Shown: one piece after another, positions 49,216 through 58,700 of the stretch | Position numbering within the stretch: the stretch's first letter is position 1 | Layout: every line of letters starts with the position of its first letter | NCBI GenBank assembly: GCA_035463475.1 | Contig: DATHTE010000035.1 | Coordinates: 1-64,000 of the forward strand | DNA: 64,000 nucleotides | Reading direction: 5' to 3' | Source of the DNA: JACPDI01 sp035463475 | GTDB lineage: Bacteria > Acidobacteriota > Vicinamibacteria > Vicinamibacterales > 2-12-FULL-66-21 | Notes under the pieces: model-generated | Databases searched by the model: none | Told to the model about the DNA's origin: nothing | The model's input: the letters and a program-made list of their open reading frames with translations, nothing else | Program-made: the position numbers and the translations under genes

Positions 49216-51027
49216 CTCGTGGACGACCCGGCCGCCGACGATCGTGTAGAGGACCTTCGCCTTGAGCAGCGCCTGGGGCTTCGCGCGCGCCACCTCCACG
49301 AGATTCGTGTCGAACACGGCGATGTCGGCGAGCTTGCCGGGTGCGATCGTCCCCTTCACATCCTCTTCGAACGACGCCCAGGCCGGCGCGCGCGTGTACG
49401 CGTCGAGCGCTTCCTCGATCGTCAGCCGCTCGTCGGGGAACCAGCCTCCCGGCGGTTCGGCGTTCAGCGTCTGCCGCGTCACGGCCGCGTAAAGGCCATA
49501 GACGGGGTTGAGATAGTAGCGCGCCGCGTTCGTACCCGGGCTGTCGCTCCCGAACACGAGCACCGCACCGGCATCCTTGAGTGTCCTGAACGCGTAGGCC
49601 CCGCGCGACCGTTCGCGTCCGATCCGCTCTTCCATCCAGCGCATGTCGTCGGAGACGTGGTACGGGTTCACCTCGGCCACGAGCTTCATCCGCCCGAAGC
49701 GCGGGAAGTCGTCGGGATGCACCACCTGCGCGTGGATGACGCGCCAGCGGTGATCCGTGCCGACGAGCCTCTGCTCGGTGAGCACGCGCTCGTACACGTC
49801 GAGCAGGATGCGGTTCCCCTGGTCGCCGATCGCGTGCACGTGCGGCGGAATCCCGACCCTGGCGGCCTGCTGGACCAGCCGCTCGAGGTTGCCCGGCGAC
49901 CATTTCGTGTAATGGTCCCCCTCGCCCATCGTCATGGCGGCCCCTTCGACCGGTTCGGGATACATGACTTGCCGCAGGTAGCCGCGGTTCGCGGGCTGGT
50001 GATCGTAGGGACGGAAGAACAGCGCACCGCTGTTCCCCATGATGCCGTCCACCCACGCCTTGAACCCAATCACCTTCAGCCAGTCGTCGCCGAAGCCACG
50101 GCGCATCCCGAGCGCCGCGGCGTGTTCGACCTGGAACAGCGTGGGACGGATCATGATGCGCGCGTCCAGCTCGCCGCGGCGCCGCAGTTCCTGGTAGGCG
50201 TGGAGCTGTTCAGCGGAGGACAGATCCTGGATCGTGGTGACGCCTCCCTCGCGCGCTTCGCGAAGGACGGCGCGGACCTGTACCAACCGCTGCTCGAACG
50301 AGATCGGCGGGATCGCCTTGCGTACGAGATCCGCGGCCGAGCCTTTGAGGATTCCGGTCGGTCTCCCCGTCGCGTCCTTCACGATCTCTCCGCCCGGCGG
50401 ATTCGGCGTCGCGCTCGTAATGCCCGCCGCCTCGAGCGCTTTCGAGTTCGCGAGGAACATGCTGCGATCGAACCGGTTCACGAACACCGGATGGTCGGGC
50501 GTTACCGGATCGATCAGCTCGCGGCTCGGTGTGAAGGGCCCGGTCGAACCCGAACCCGTCGAACCAGAAGAACCCGAACCCGTCGAACCTGTCGAACCAA
50601 CACCCCACTGTTCGTACGCCCCCCAGTCCCCCCGCGTGATCCAGCTCCCGCTCGGCAGGCGCGCGGCCGCATCGGCGATCCGCTGCCGGAACGCCCTCGG
50701 CTCGTGCACGTCGAGCAGGTTTGCGCCGGTGAGCAGCGCGCCGGTGGCGTCCACGTGCACGTGCGCGTCGTTGAAACCAGGTGTCACGAACCCGCCGCGC
50801 GCGTCGATCGCGCGCGTGCCGTTGCCGGAAAGTCGGCGCACCTCCGCCGTGTTTCCCACGGCGACGATCCGATCGCCCGCGACCGCGAGCGCCTCCGCCC
50901 AGGGGCGTGCCGCGTCCCCCGTGTACACGCGCGCGTTGATGAGGACGAGCGACGGCACCTGCTGTCGCGCCGCAACGGTTGCCGCAGCCAGAAGGGCTGC
51001 AAGTGCAAGGACGACAAGCCTCTTCAT
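49159..51027 (-). CDS. Secreted amidohydrolase (YtcJ type) with repeat-derived insertions
   Basis: 622 residues. A signal peptide (about 1-20, AAATVA) precedes an amidohydrolase-fold metal-dependent hydrolase: GFVTPGFNDAHVHVD (about 72-86) is the first metal site, with later PPHVHAIGD and GSDSP. YtcJ-type enzymes hydrolyse cyclic or N-acyl amides; the substrate is unknown. Two stretches are foreign to the family. GSTGSTGSGSSGSTGSG-type repeats (near 50.5 kb) and PEPVEGA (near 49.95 kb) correspond to known short DNA repeats translated in frame. The C-terminal tail after VVHELE is encoded by repeat D. Confidence 0.85.
   Translation of the reverse strand: MKRLVVLALAALLAAATVAARQQVPSLVLINARVYTGDAARPWAEALAVAGDRIVAVGNTAEVRRLSGNGTRAIDARGGFVTPGFNDAHVHVDATGALLTGANLLDVHEPRAFRQRIADAAARLPSGSWITRGDWGAYEQWGVGSTGSTGSGSSGSTGSGSTGPFTPSRELIDPVTPDHPVFVNRFDRSMFLANSKALEAAGITSATPNPPGGEIVKDATGRPTGILKGSAADLVRKAIPPISFEQRLVQVRAVLREAREGGVTTIQDLSSAEQLHAYQELRRRGELDARIMIRPTLFQVEHAAALGMRRGFGDDWLKVIGFKAWVDGIMGNSGALFFRPYDHQPANRGYLRQVMYPEPVEGAAMTMGEGDHYTKWSPGNLERLVQQAARVGIPPHVHAIGDQGNRILLDVYERVLTEQRLVGTDHRWRVIHAQVVHPDDFPRFGRMKLVAEVNPYHVSDDMRWMEERIGRERSRGAYAFRTLKDAGAVLVFGSDSPGTNAARYYLNPVYGLYAAVTRQTLNAEPPGGWFPDERLTIEEALDAYTRAPAWASFEEDVKGTIAPGKLADIAVFDTNLVEVARAKPQALLKAKVLYTIVGGRVVHELEPQRPPSALRSSQRRDE
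49941..49962. repeat. CCCCTTCGACCGGTTCGGGATA repeat inside amidohydrolase gene
   Basis: Resembles the widespread bacterial intergenic repeat CCCTTCGACAGGCTCAGGGTA. Read on the coding strand it gives YPEPVEGA. Confidence 0.7.
50523..50607. repeat. GTCGAACCCG minisatellite inside amidohydrolase gene
   Basis: Imperfect tandem copies of GAACCCGTCGAACC and GAACCCGAACCC over about 85 bases, coding for a Gly-Ser-Thr repeat (GSTGSTGSGSSGSTGSGSTG) between two conserved blocks of the enzyme. Probably a surface loop. Confidence 0.8.
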
Positions 51028-51028
51028 G

Positions 51029-51053
51029 CCTATGCTCCGCGCCGGAGCATAGG
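51029..51053. promoter_or_regulatory. Perfect 10-bp palindrome beside the amidohydrolase start
   Basis: CCTATGCTCC (51029-51038) and GGAGCATAGG (51044-51053) flank GCGCC, one base from the amidohydrolase ATG in the 121-base divergent gap with the first glutamate dehydrogenase. It could be an operator, or a hairpin that hides the ribosome site. Confidence 0.55.
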
Positions 51054-51148
51054 TGGACAGGGGGTGTTTTTCAAGGTACTGTGAAGCCTTTTGCCGCCAA
51101 CCGCTGGCATCACTGATGCACGGGTTGTCCGCGGCACACGGAACGAAC

Positions 51149-52417
51149 ATGGCTTCACGAGGCGACCTGGAGGGCGGCAGCCCGGTATTCAGCGCCATGC
51201 TCCAGGAGTTCGACGGCGCGGCGCGCGTGCTCGGTCTCGAACCGGGTATCTGGAAGGTCCTGACGCACCCTAAGCGCCAGATCATCGTGTCGTGCCCCGT
51301 CCAGATGGACAACGGCGAGATCGAGGTGTTCACCGGGTACCGCGTGCAATACAACATCGCGCTCGGCCCGGCAAAAGGGGGGATTCGGTATCACCCGGAT
51401 GTGAGCCTTGACGAAGTCAAGGCGCTCGCCGCGTGGATGACGTGGAAGTGCGCCGTCGCGCAGATTCCGTTCGGCGGCGGCAAGGGCGGGATCGTCTGCG
51501 ATCCCACGCGCATGTCGCGCCGCGAGATCGAAGCGCTGACACGGCGGTACGTCGCGGAGATCATCGACGCCATCGGCCCCGAGAAGGACATCCCGGCCCC
51601 TGACGTGAATACGAACGAGCAGATCATGGCGTGGTTCATGGACACGTACAGCATGCACGTCGGGCACACCAGCACCGCCGTGGTCACAGGCAAGCCGGTC
51701 GAACTGGGCGGATCGGCCGGACGCCGCGAGGCGACGGGACGGGGTGTGATGATCGCGACGCGCGAGATCGCGCGGCACCTGGGTGTTCCCCTGAAGGGCG
51801 CCCGCGTGGCCGTGCAGGGTTTCGGGAATGTCGGCGCGGTGTCCGCAGACCTGATCGCGCAGCAGGGGGCACGGATCGTCGCGGTGAGCGACTGGATGGG
51901 AGGCGTCTACAACGACCAGGGCATCGACCTCGCGGCGTTGATGGACTATGCGACCCAGCACCGCTCGGTCGAGGGGTTTTCGGGCGGCGACCCGATCGAC
52001 AACGAGCAGTTGCTCGCGCTCGACGTGGACGTCCTCGTGCCGGCGGCGCTGGAAAACCAGATCACGATGGACAATGTCCGCGACGTCAAGGCGAAGCTGA
52101 TCGTCGAAGGGGCCAATGGCCCCACGACGCCCGACGCGCACCGCAACCTGCACAGCCGCGGCGTGACCGTCGTGCCCGACATTGTGGCCAACTCCGGTGG
52201 CGTGACGGTCTCGTACTTCGAATGGGTGCAGGACCGGCACGGATATTTCTGGACCGAGCAGGAGGTCAACGCGCGCCTCGAGCGGAAGATGGTCGAGGCG
52301 ATCGACGCGGTCTTGAAGACCGCGGCGAAATACCAGACGGACCTGCGCACCGCCGCGTACATCGTCGCGATCAACCGCGTCGCGACGGTGACGCGCATGC
52401 GCGGCATGTATGCGTGA
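51149..52417 (+). CDS. Glutamate dehydrogenase family enzyme (Glu/Leu/Phe/Val type), copy 1
   Basis: 422 residues from the ATG at 51149. It catalyses reversible oxidative deamination of glutamate or a similar amino acid. The catalytic-lysine stretch is GPAKGGIRYHP and WKCAVAQIPFGGGKGGIVCDP; the Rossmann fold has VAVQGFGNVG. The length is that of the GDH-II/leucine-dehydrogenase-like branch. It is followed 9 bases later by a paralogue. NAD or NADP preference cannot be read. It diverges from the amidohydrolase. Confidence 0.94.
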   Translation: MASRGDLEGGSPVFSAMLQEFDGAARVLGLEPGIWKVLTHPKRQIIVSCPVQMDNGEIEVFTGYRVQYNIALGPAKGGIRYHPDVSLDEVKALAAWMTWKCAVAQIPFGGGKGGIVCDPTRMSRREIEALTRRYVAEIIDAIGPEKDIPAPDVNTNEQIMAWFMDTYSMHVGHTSTAVVTGKPVELGGSAGRREATGRGVMIATREIARHLGVPLKGARVAVQGFGNVGAVSADLIAQQGARIVAVSDWMGGVYNDQGIDLAALMDYATQHRSVEGFSGGDPIDNEQLLALDVDVLVPAALENQITMDNVRDVKAKLIVEGANGPTTPDAHRNLHSRGVTVVPDIVANSGGVTVSYFEWVQDRHGYFWTEQEVNARLERKMVEAIDAVLKTAAKYQTDLRTAAYIVAINRVATVTRMRGMYA

Positions 52418-52426
52418 GGGACCCGA

Positions 52427-53734
52427 ATGAGCACAGCAACCGCAACGGATCATAAGTCGTTCAACGCGTTTGACATGGCACAGCGGCAGTTCGACCGCGT
52501 CGCCGACCTGCTGGATCTCGACCGCGCGACGCGCGATCTCCTGCGGGTGCCGCTGCGCGAATACCAGTTCAGCATCCCGGTCCGCATGGATGACGGGCAC
52601 GTGAAAGTCTTCCGCGGCTTCCGCGTGCAGCACAACGACGCCCGCGGACCCTCGAAGGGGGGCATCCGGTTCCACCCGCAGGAGACGATCGACACCGTAC
52701 GCGCCCTGGCGATGTGGATGTCGTGGAAGTGCGCCGTCGTGGACATCCCGCTCGGCGGCGGCAAGGGAGGCGTGGTGTGCGACCCGCATAACCTCAGCGC
52801 GCGGGAACAGGAGCAGATCTGCCGCGGGTGGGTACGCCAGATCGCGCGCGACATCGGCCCGCTGACCGACGTGCCCGCACCCGACGTGATGACCACGCCG
52901 CAACACATGCTGTGGATGCTGGACGAGTTCGAGACGATCAACAAGGGGCAGCACTTCCCGGGCCTGATCACGGGGAAGCCGGTGAGCCTGGGGGGATCGC
53001 TCGGGCGAACCGAGGCGACCGGTTACGGGCTGGTCTACGCGCTCCGCGAGGCGCTGAAGGTGCTGGGCCTCAAGGCCGGCGCCACGACGGCGTCGGTCCA
53101 GGGGTTCGGCAACGTGGCGCAGTACGCCATCCAGCTCTATTGCCAGATCGGTGGCAACGTGGTCGCGGTTTCGTCCTGGGACCAGCAGGATCAGACTTCG
53201 TACACGTTTCGCAAGCAGGACGGGATCCAGTTCGAGGCGCTGCAGTCGATCACCGACCGGTTCGGCGGCATCGACAAGCAGAAAGCGCGGGACATCGGCA
53301 TGGAGGTCCTCCCGGGCGACGCCTGGCTCGAGCAGGAAGTCGACATCCTGATCCCCGCCGCCATCGAGAACCAGCTGCGCGGGGACAACGCCGAAAAAGT
53401 CAACCGGCGCGTCCGCATCGTGGCGGAGGGGGCGAATGGCCCGACCTCTCCGGAGGCGGACGAGGTGCTGAAGAAGCGCGGCATCTTCGTCATTCCGGAT
53501 TTTCTGGCCAACGCCGGCGGCGTCACCTGCAGCTACTTCGAGCAGGTGCAGAGCAACATGAACTACTACTGGGAGCGCGACGAGGTGCTCGGCAAGCTCG
53601 ACCTGAAGATGACGGCCGCCTTCGCAGCGGTGCATGAGATCGCCGAGCAGCAGCGCCTGTTCATGCGCGACGCCGCATACGTCGTCGCGATCAACCGGGT
53701 CGCGCACGCCTGTCGCGACCGGGGGTGGGTGTAA
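52427..53734 (+). CDS. Glutamate dehydrogenase family enzyme, copy 2
   Basis: 435 residues; paralogue of the preceding gene with the same motifs (GPSKGGIRFHP, WKCAVVDIPLGGGKGGVVCDP, ASVQGFGNVAQYA) but clearly diverged. An extra stretch around 245-285 (FRKQDGIQFEALQSITDRF) separates it from copy 1. Two adjacent non-identical GDH genes suggest a hetero-oligomer, as in some two-subunit GDHs (GdhA/GdhB), or a regulatory subunit. It ends with a family B repeat. Confidence 0.93.
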   Translation: MSTATATDHKSFNAFDMAQRQFDRVADLLDLDRATRDLLRVPLREYQFSIPVRMDDGHVKVFRGFRVQHNDARGPSKGGIRFHPQETIDTVRALAMWMSWKCAVVDIPLGGGKGGVVCDPHNLSAREQEQICRGWVRQIARDIGPLTDVPAPDVMTTPQHMLWMLDEFETINKGQHFPGLITGKPVSLGGSLGRTEATGYGLVYALREALKVLGLKAGATTASVQGFGNVAQYAIQLYCQIGGNVVAVSSWDQQDQTSYTFRKQDGIQFEALQSITDRFGGIDKQKARDIGMEVLPGDAWLEQEVDILIPAAIENQLRGDNAEKVNRRVRIVAEGANGPTSPEADEVLKKRGIFVIPDFLANAGGVTCSYFEQVQSNMNYYWERDEVLGKLDLKMTAAFAAVHEIAEQQRLFMRDAAYVVAINRVAHACRDRGWV

Positions 53735-54058
53735 TAGATCCGTGTCAGGCTTCAGGCTTCAGGGTTCAGCGGTCAGCGGCGAGTGAGCGCAGCGAACGAG
53801 CCACGCGAGCCGCCTTCGCGCTGTGCGCTACGGCGCCCAGGGCGGCCGCCATCGCGCCGGAGGCGCTTCGGCGAGCCTCGCCGTAGCCTTGGCGGAGGCG
53901 GGAGCGGGGAGCGCCGGCGGCTGCTGCGACGAGCGGAGGCGAGGAGCAGCGGCTCCGGCGAGGTCCGCCGTAGCCTTGGCGAAGGCGGAAGCGTGTAAGG
54001 GGGTCCGGGGGACGAAGTCCCCGATGAAGCCTGACGCCTGAAGCCCGAAGCCTGCACT
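53735..54058. repeat. Repeat island: family B copy 3 plus family E copy 2
   Basis: The 324-base gap has no gene. It begins with TCAGGCTTCAGGCTTCAGGG (about 53745) and ends with GAAGCCTGACGCCTGAAGCC (about 54024-54044), inverted family B arms. Between them lies family E-type GC-rich sequence with a 16-bp direct repeat CGCCGTAGCCTTGGCG at 53879-53894 and 53966-53981. Confidence 0.8.
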
Positions 54059-55789
54059 ATGGCGTACGACTCCGCGGCCTCGCCGGACGTCCCCCCGTTC
54101 CAGCGCCGCTTCTTCGGAGCGCCAGAGCCGTTCACGCGCATTGGCGATGGTCCCGTCGGCGGAAAGGCCGCCGGCCTGCTCTTCATGCGCGGCGTGCTCG
54201 GCGCGCTCGCTCCTCCGGGCCGCGTGCAGTTCACCATTCCGACGCTCACGGTCCTGACCACCGAGGTCTTCGAGCGCTTCGTGCAGCAGAACGGGCTCGC
54301 GGAGCTGGGCGCCTCCGAGATGCCCGACGATCGGATCGCGCTCGCGTTCCAGCGCGGCGACTTGCCCGCGGACCTCGTCGGCGATCTTCGCGCCCTGATC
54401 GAGCAGGTCCACACGCCGCTGGCGGTCCGTTCGTCTTCGTTGTACGAGGATGCGCTGGCGCGCCCGTTCGCTGGCGTGTACGCGACGAAGATGATCCCGA
54501 ACAACCAGCCGGATGCCGACTCGCGGTTTCGCCGGCTCCTGGAGGCGATCAAGTTCGTTTACGCGTCCACGTACTTCGCAGATGCCCGGGCCTACCGGCA
54601 GGCGGTGGGGTGCCCGGACGCAGACCGGATGGCGGTGGTCATCCAGGAGGTCGTAGGGCGGCGGCACGGCCCGCGCTTCTATCCCGACGTGTCGGGCGTC
54701 GCGCGATCGTTCAGCTTCTACCGCGCCGCGCGCGCCCGGCCCGAGGACGGCGTCGTCTCGCTCGCGCTGGGGCTCGGGCGGACGATCGTCGATGACGGCG
54801 TGGCGTGGAGCTTCTCGCCGCGTTTCCCCGCCGCCCCGCCCCCTGTCTCGTCACCGCGCGAGCTAGCCGAGGTCACGCAGATGACGTTCTGGGCGGTGAA
54901 CATGGGACAGCCCCCGGAGCACGATCCGATTCGCGAGACGGAGTACCTCCTGCGCGCCACCCTTGCGGACGCGGAGGCGGACGGACCTTTGCGGTACGTG
55001 GCGTCCACGTGGGACGCGTCGCGCGACCGGCTCACACCGGGCGTTGGAACGCGCGGCCCGCGCGTGGTCGATTTCGCACCGCTGCTCGCGCTGCGCGAAT
55101 GGCCGCTCAACGAGGCGGTCACCACGCTGCTCCGCGGAGCGGAACGGGCGGTCGGTCAGCCGGTGGAAATCGAGTTCGCCCTGACGATCGACGAGCGTGC
55201 CGACCTCGTGCGGATCGGCTTCCTCCAGGTGCGGCCCATGATGGCCGCCGACGAGCAGATCGATCTGCCCGAGGCCGACCTGGAACGGGTCGACGCCCTG
55301 GTCGCTTCGGACATGGTCCTCGGCAACGGTACATTGGAGGGGCTTCGGGATGTCGTGTACGTGCGGCCGGATCGCTTCGCGCCGGGGCAGAGCCGCGCCG
55401 CCGGCGCGGAGATCGCGAGACGCAATCTCGCGGCGGTGCAGGACGGGTCCCCGTACGTCCTGATCGGCTTCGGCCGATGGGGGACGGCCGACCCCTGGCT
55501 CGGCATCCCGCTGCCGTGGGCGCAGGTGGCGGGCGCCCGCGTCATCGTGGAGGCCACGCTCGGCGGGTACAGCGTCGAGATGAGCCAGGGCTCGCACTTT
55601 TTTCACAACATCGCGAGCGCAGGCGTCAGCTACTTCAGCGTCTCGCCCCCGCGCGGCCGGATCGACTGGGGCTGGCTGGAGGGCCGGCCGGCGGTGTACG
55701 AGGGAGACTTCGTGCGGCACGTCCGGCTGGATTCGCCGCTGCGGGTCCTCGTGGATGGCCGAAGCGGCCGCGGCGTTATCATCAGATGA
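54059..55789 (+). CDS. PEP synthase/PPDK N-domain-like protein without phospho-His domain (protein 1)
   Basis: 576 residues. The PPDK_N/PEP-synthase ATP-grasp domain has VGGKAAGL (33-40), VRSSSLYED (123-131), FAGVYAT (137-143), IQEVVG (195-200) and the ending FLQVRP (388-393). There is no GGxTSHxA phosphohistidine domain and no PEP-binding barrel. Instead a C-terminal domain (about 415-576) carries GRWGT (472-476) and SQGSHFFHN (509-517, H513), shared by the two paralogues nearby. It may hydrolyse or transfer a phosphate from ATP to an unknown acceptor. Adjacent 3' gene starts 7 bases on. Confidence 0.85.
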   Translation: MAYDSAASPDVPPFQRRFFGAPEPFTRIGDGPVGGKAAGLLFMRGVLGALAPPGRVQFTIPTLTVLTTEVFERFVQQNGLAELGASEMPDDRIALAFQRGDLPADLVGDLRALIEQVHTPLAVRSSSLYEDALARPFAGVYATKMIPNNQPDADSRFRRLLEAIKFVYASTYFADARAYRQAVGCPDADRMAVVIQEVVGRRHGPRFYPDVSGVARSFSFYRAARARPEDGVVSLALGLGRTIVDDGVAWSFSPRFPAAPPPVSSPRELAEVTQMTFWAVNMGQPPEHDPIRETEYLLRATLADAEADGPLRYVASTWDASRDRLTPGVGTRGPRVVDFAPLLALREWPLNEAVTTLLRGAERAVGQPVEIEFALTIDERADLVRIGFLQVRPMMAADEQIDLPEADLERVDALVASDMVLGNGTLEGLRDVVYVRPDRFAPGQSRAAGAEIARRNLAAVQDGSPYVLIGFGRWGTADPWLGIPLPWAQVAGARVIVEATLGGYSVEMSQGSHFFHNIASAGVSYFSVSPPRGRIDWGWLEGRPAVYEGDFVRHVRLDSPLRVLVDGRSGRGVIIR

Positions 55790-55796
55790 GCCCCTC

Positions 55797-58700
55797 ATGA
55801 CGCAACGGACGGACGGTTCGGTGGACAAGATCATGGACGCGCTGCGGGAGCGCGCCAAGGAGCTCCACTGTCTCTACAAAGTGCACGAACTGCTGAACCG
55901 TCCGGACATGTCGGTCCAGGACGTCTGCCACGAACTGCTGGTCGTCCTGCCTCCGGGATGGCAGTTCCCAGACGCGTGCTTCGCCCGGATCACGTTGAAC
56001 GGCGTCGTGTACGAGCCGACGAATGCCGGCACGACGTCGTGGGTGCAGAAGGCCGATCTTGTCGTGCACGGCCACCCGGTCGGATCGATCGAGATCTTCT
56101 ACACCGAGCCTGTGCCGGAAGCCGACGAGGGTCCCTTCCTGAAAGAGGAGCGGAAGCTGATCGACACGATCGCCGAGCGGCTCTCGGAGTTCGTCGCACA
56201 GCGGCAAGTTTCGCGTCCGCCGGCGGCGGGTGAGGAACGGCCCCACGTTGGCGAGTGGCGGATCATTCTGGACTTTCTCCGGAAGACCGACCAGCCCCTG
56301 GTGGGCCGGATTGGCCGGCGCCTGCTCAACTATCTCAGCTGGCACGGGATTGCGGAGGCGCAGGCGATGCTGCAGCGCGCGGTGCCGCAGCTGCCGGACA
56401 ACGGCGGCCCGGACGAGAACCGGCCGATCGAGCGGAAGGCGGTCGCCCCGCCGGTGGGCTCGATGGACGAGGCGTTCGAGATCGCCGCGCGACACCTGCC
56501 CGGAGACGAGATCGTCAGCTGCATCGAGAAGTGGATCAAGGAGGACAAGTCGGCGTTTCTGATCGAGGCGGTCGAGCACCAGCACACGTCGCTGGCCGAC
56601 ATCGGGCACGCGCTCGACCGCTACGAGCACTTTGCCGCGTCGGACCGTGAGTTGTCCCGCGCCGTGCAGATCGGCCTGCGCGTGTCGCTCGCGCGGCGGC
56701 TCCTTTCAGACGACGTCGAGTTCGTCAACCGGGCGAAGACGTACATCGAGGTGGAGGACTACTACCAGGTCTTACAGCACACCATTGCGCCGGCCTCTAG
56801 CCACGGCAAACTCGGGGGGAAGAGCTCAGGCCTCCTCCTGGCGACGGCTATCGTGCGGCGCGCAAAGGAGTACGCCGACGCGCTCGGTCACATTCGGGTG
56901 CCGCGCACCTGGTACATGACGTCGGACGGCGTGCTCAGCTTCATCGAGCACAACCAGCTCGAGGATGTGCACAACCACAAGTACCTCGAGGTCGAGCAGA
57001 TCCGCCGCGAGTACCCCCACATCGTCCAGGTGTTCAAACATTCGCAGTTCCCTCCTGAACTGGTGCACGGGCTCGCGCTGGCGCTCGACGAATTCGGCGA
57101 CGTCCCGCTCATCGTGCGCAGCTCCAGCCTGCTCGAGGACCGGATGGGCGCCGCCTTCTCGGGCAAGTACAAGAGCCTCTTCCTCGCCAACCAGGGGACG
57201 AAGCGCGAACGGCTTGCCGCGCTGATGGACGCGATCGCGGAGGTCTACGCGTCGGTCTTCGGGCCCGATCCGATCGAGTATCGCGCCAACCGCGGGCTGC
57301 TCGATTTCCATGAGGAGATGGGCATCCTCATCCAGGAGGTGGTGGGCGCGCGCGTCGGGCCATTCTATCTGCCGGCGTTCGCGGGGGTCGCCTTCAGCAA
57401 CAACGAATTCCGGTGGTCGCCGCGGATCGTTCGCGAGGACGGCCTGCTGCGGCTCGTGCCGGGGCTCGGGACACGCGCGGTGGACCGCGTCAGCGACGAC
57501 TACCCGGTGCTGGTGGCGCCGGGCAAGCCCGGGCTGCGGGTCAACGTGACGCCCGACGAGGTCGACCGCTACTCGCCCAAGAAGGTCGATGTCCTCAACA
57601 TGGAATCGGGGCGGTTCGAAACGGTGCCGATCGTCGAGCTGCTGAAGCGATACGGACTCGGTTACCCCATGGTGCGGCAGATCGTGTCGATCCTCGACGA
57701 GGGCGGCGTGCACCGGCCGGCGCCGTTCGGGTGGGACCCCGCGCGGGTGCACCCGGTGGTGACCTTCGACGGCCTGGTTCGCGATACACCGTTCATCCCG
57801 CAGATGCGGGCGTTGCTGCGCGTGCTCCGCGAGCGGCTGGAGACCCCCGTCGACATCGAGTTCGCGTCTGACGGGCGGGACTTCTACCTGCTGCAGTGCC
57901 GTCCACAGAGCTTCCTCGCCGACGCGGCGCCCGTCGCGGTGCCGCGCGATGTGCCCAGCGATCGCGTGCTGTTCTCGTCACGCCGGTTCGTCTCGAACGG
58001 ACGCGTGCCCGATCTGACACACATCGTGTACGTCGACCCGGACGGTTACCTGGCGCTGCCGACGTTCGAACAGCTCTTCGATGTGGCGCGCGCGGTCGGC
58101 CGTCTCAACAAACTGCTGCCCCGCCGGCAGTTCGTGCTGATCGGGCCGGGCCGCTGGGGCAGCCGCGGCGACATCCGTCTTGGCGTTCGCGTGACGTACT
58201 CCGACATCAACAATGCCGCCATGCTGATGGAGGTGGCCGCCCGGCGCGGCAGCTACGTGCCGGAAGTGTCATTCGGTACGCACTTCTTCCAGGACCTCGT
58301 CGAGTCGTCCATCCGCTACTTGCCCATCTTCCCCGGCGAGCCGCGCGTGCTCTGGAACGAGGCCTTCCTGCGCACCGTGCCCAGCGTGCTGACCGACATC
58401 CTGCCGGAATACGCCCACCTGTCGGACTGCCTGCGGGTGATCGACGTGCCCCGCGCCACCGGCGGGCTCATTCTACGCGTGCTCATGAACGCCGACACCG
58501 AGGAGGCGCTGGGCATGTTCGCGGTGCCCAGCGGCGCGATCGCGGGCGCCCTGGGACTGGGGCCCGGCCCGGAGCCGCGTCCGGCCGCCCCAATCACGGA
58601 CGAACACTGGCGCTGGCGCCTCGGCATGGCGGAACGGATCGCGATGAACGCCGATCCGCAGCGCTTCGGGATCAAGGCGATGTACGTGTTCGGCAGCGCG

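Noticed and set aside
51155..53707. 850-codon open frame opposite the two GDH genes
   Set aside because: Antisense shadow created by the codon use of the GDH genes.
53735..54058. CRISPR array
   Set aside because: Repeat units are 7-16 bases, degenerate and inverted, without regular spacers; no cas genes.
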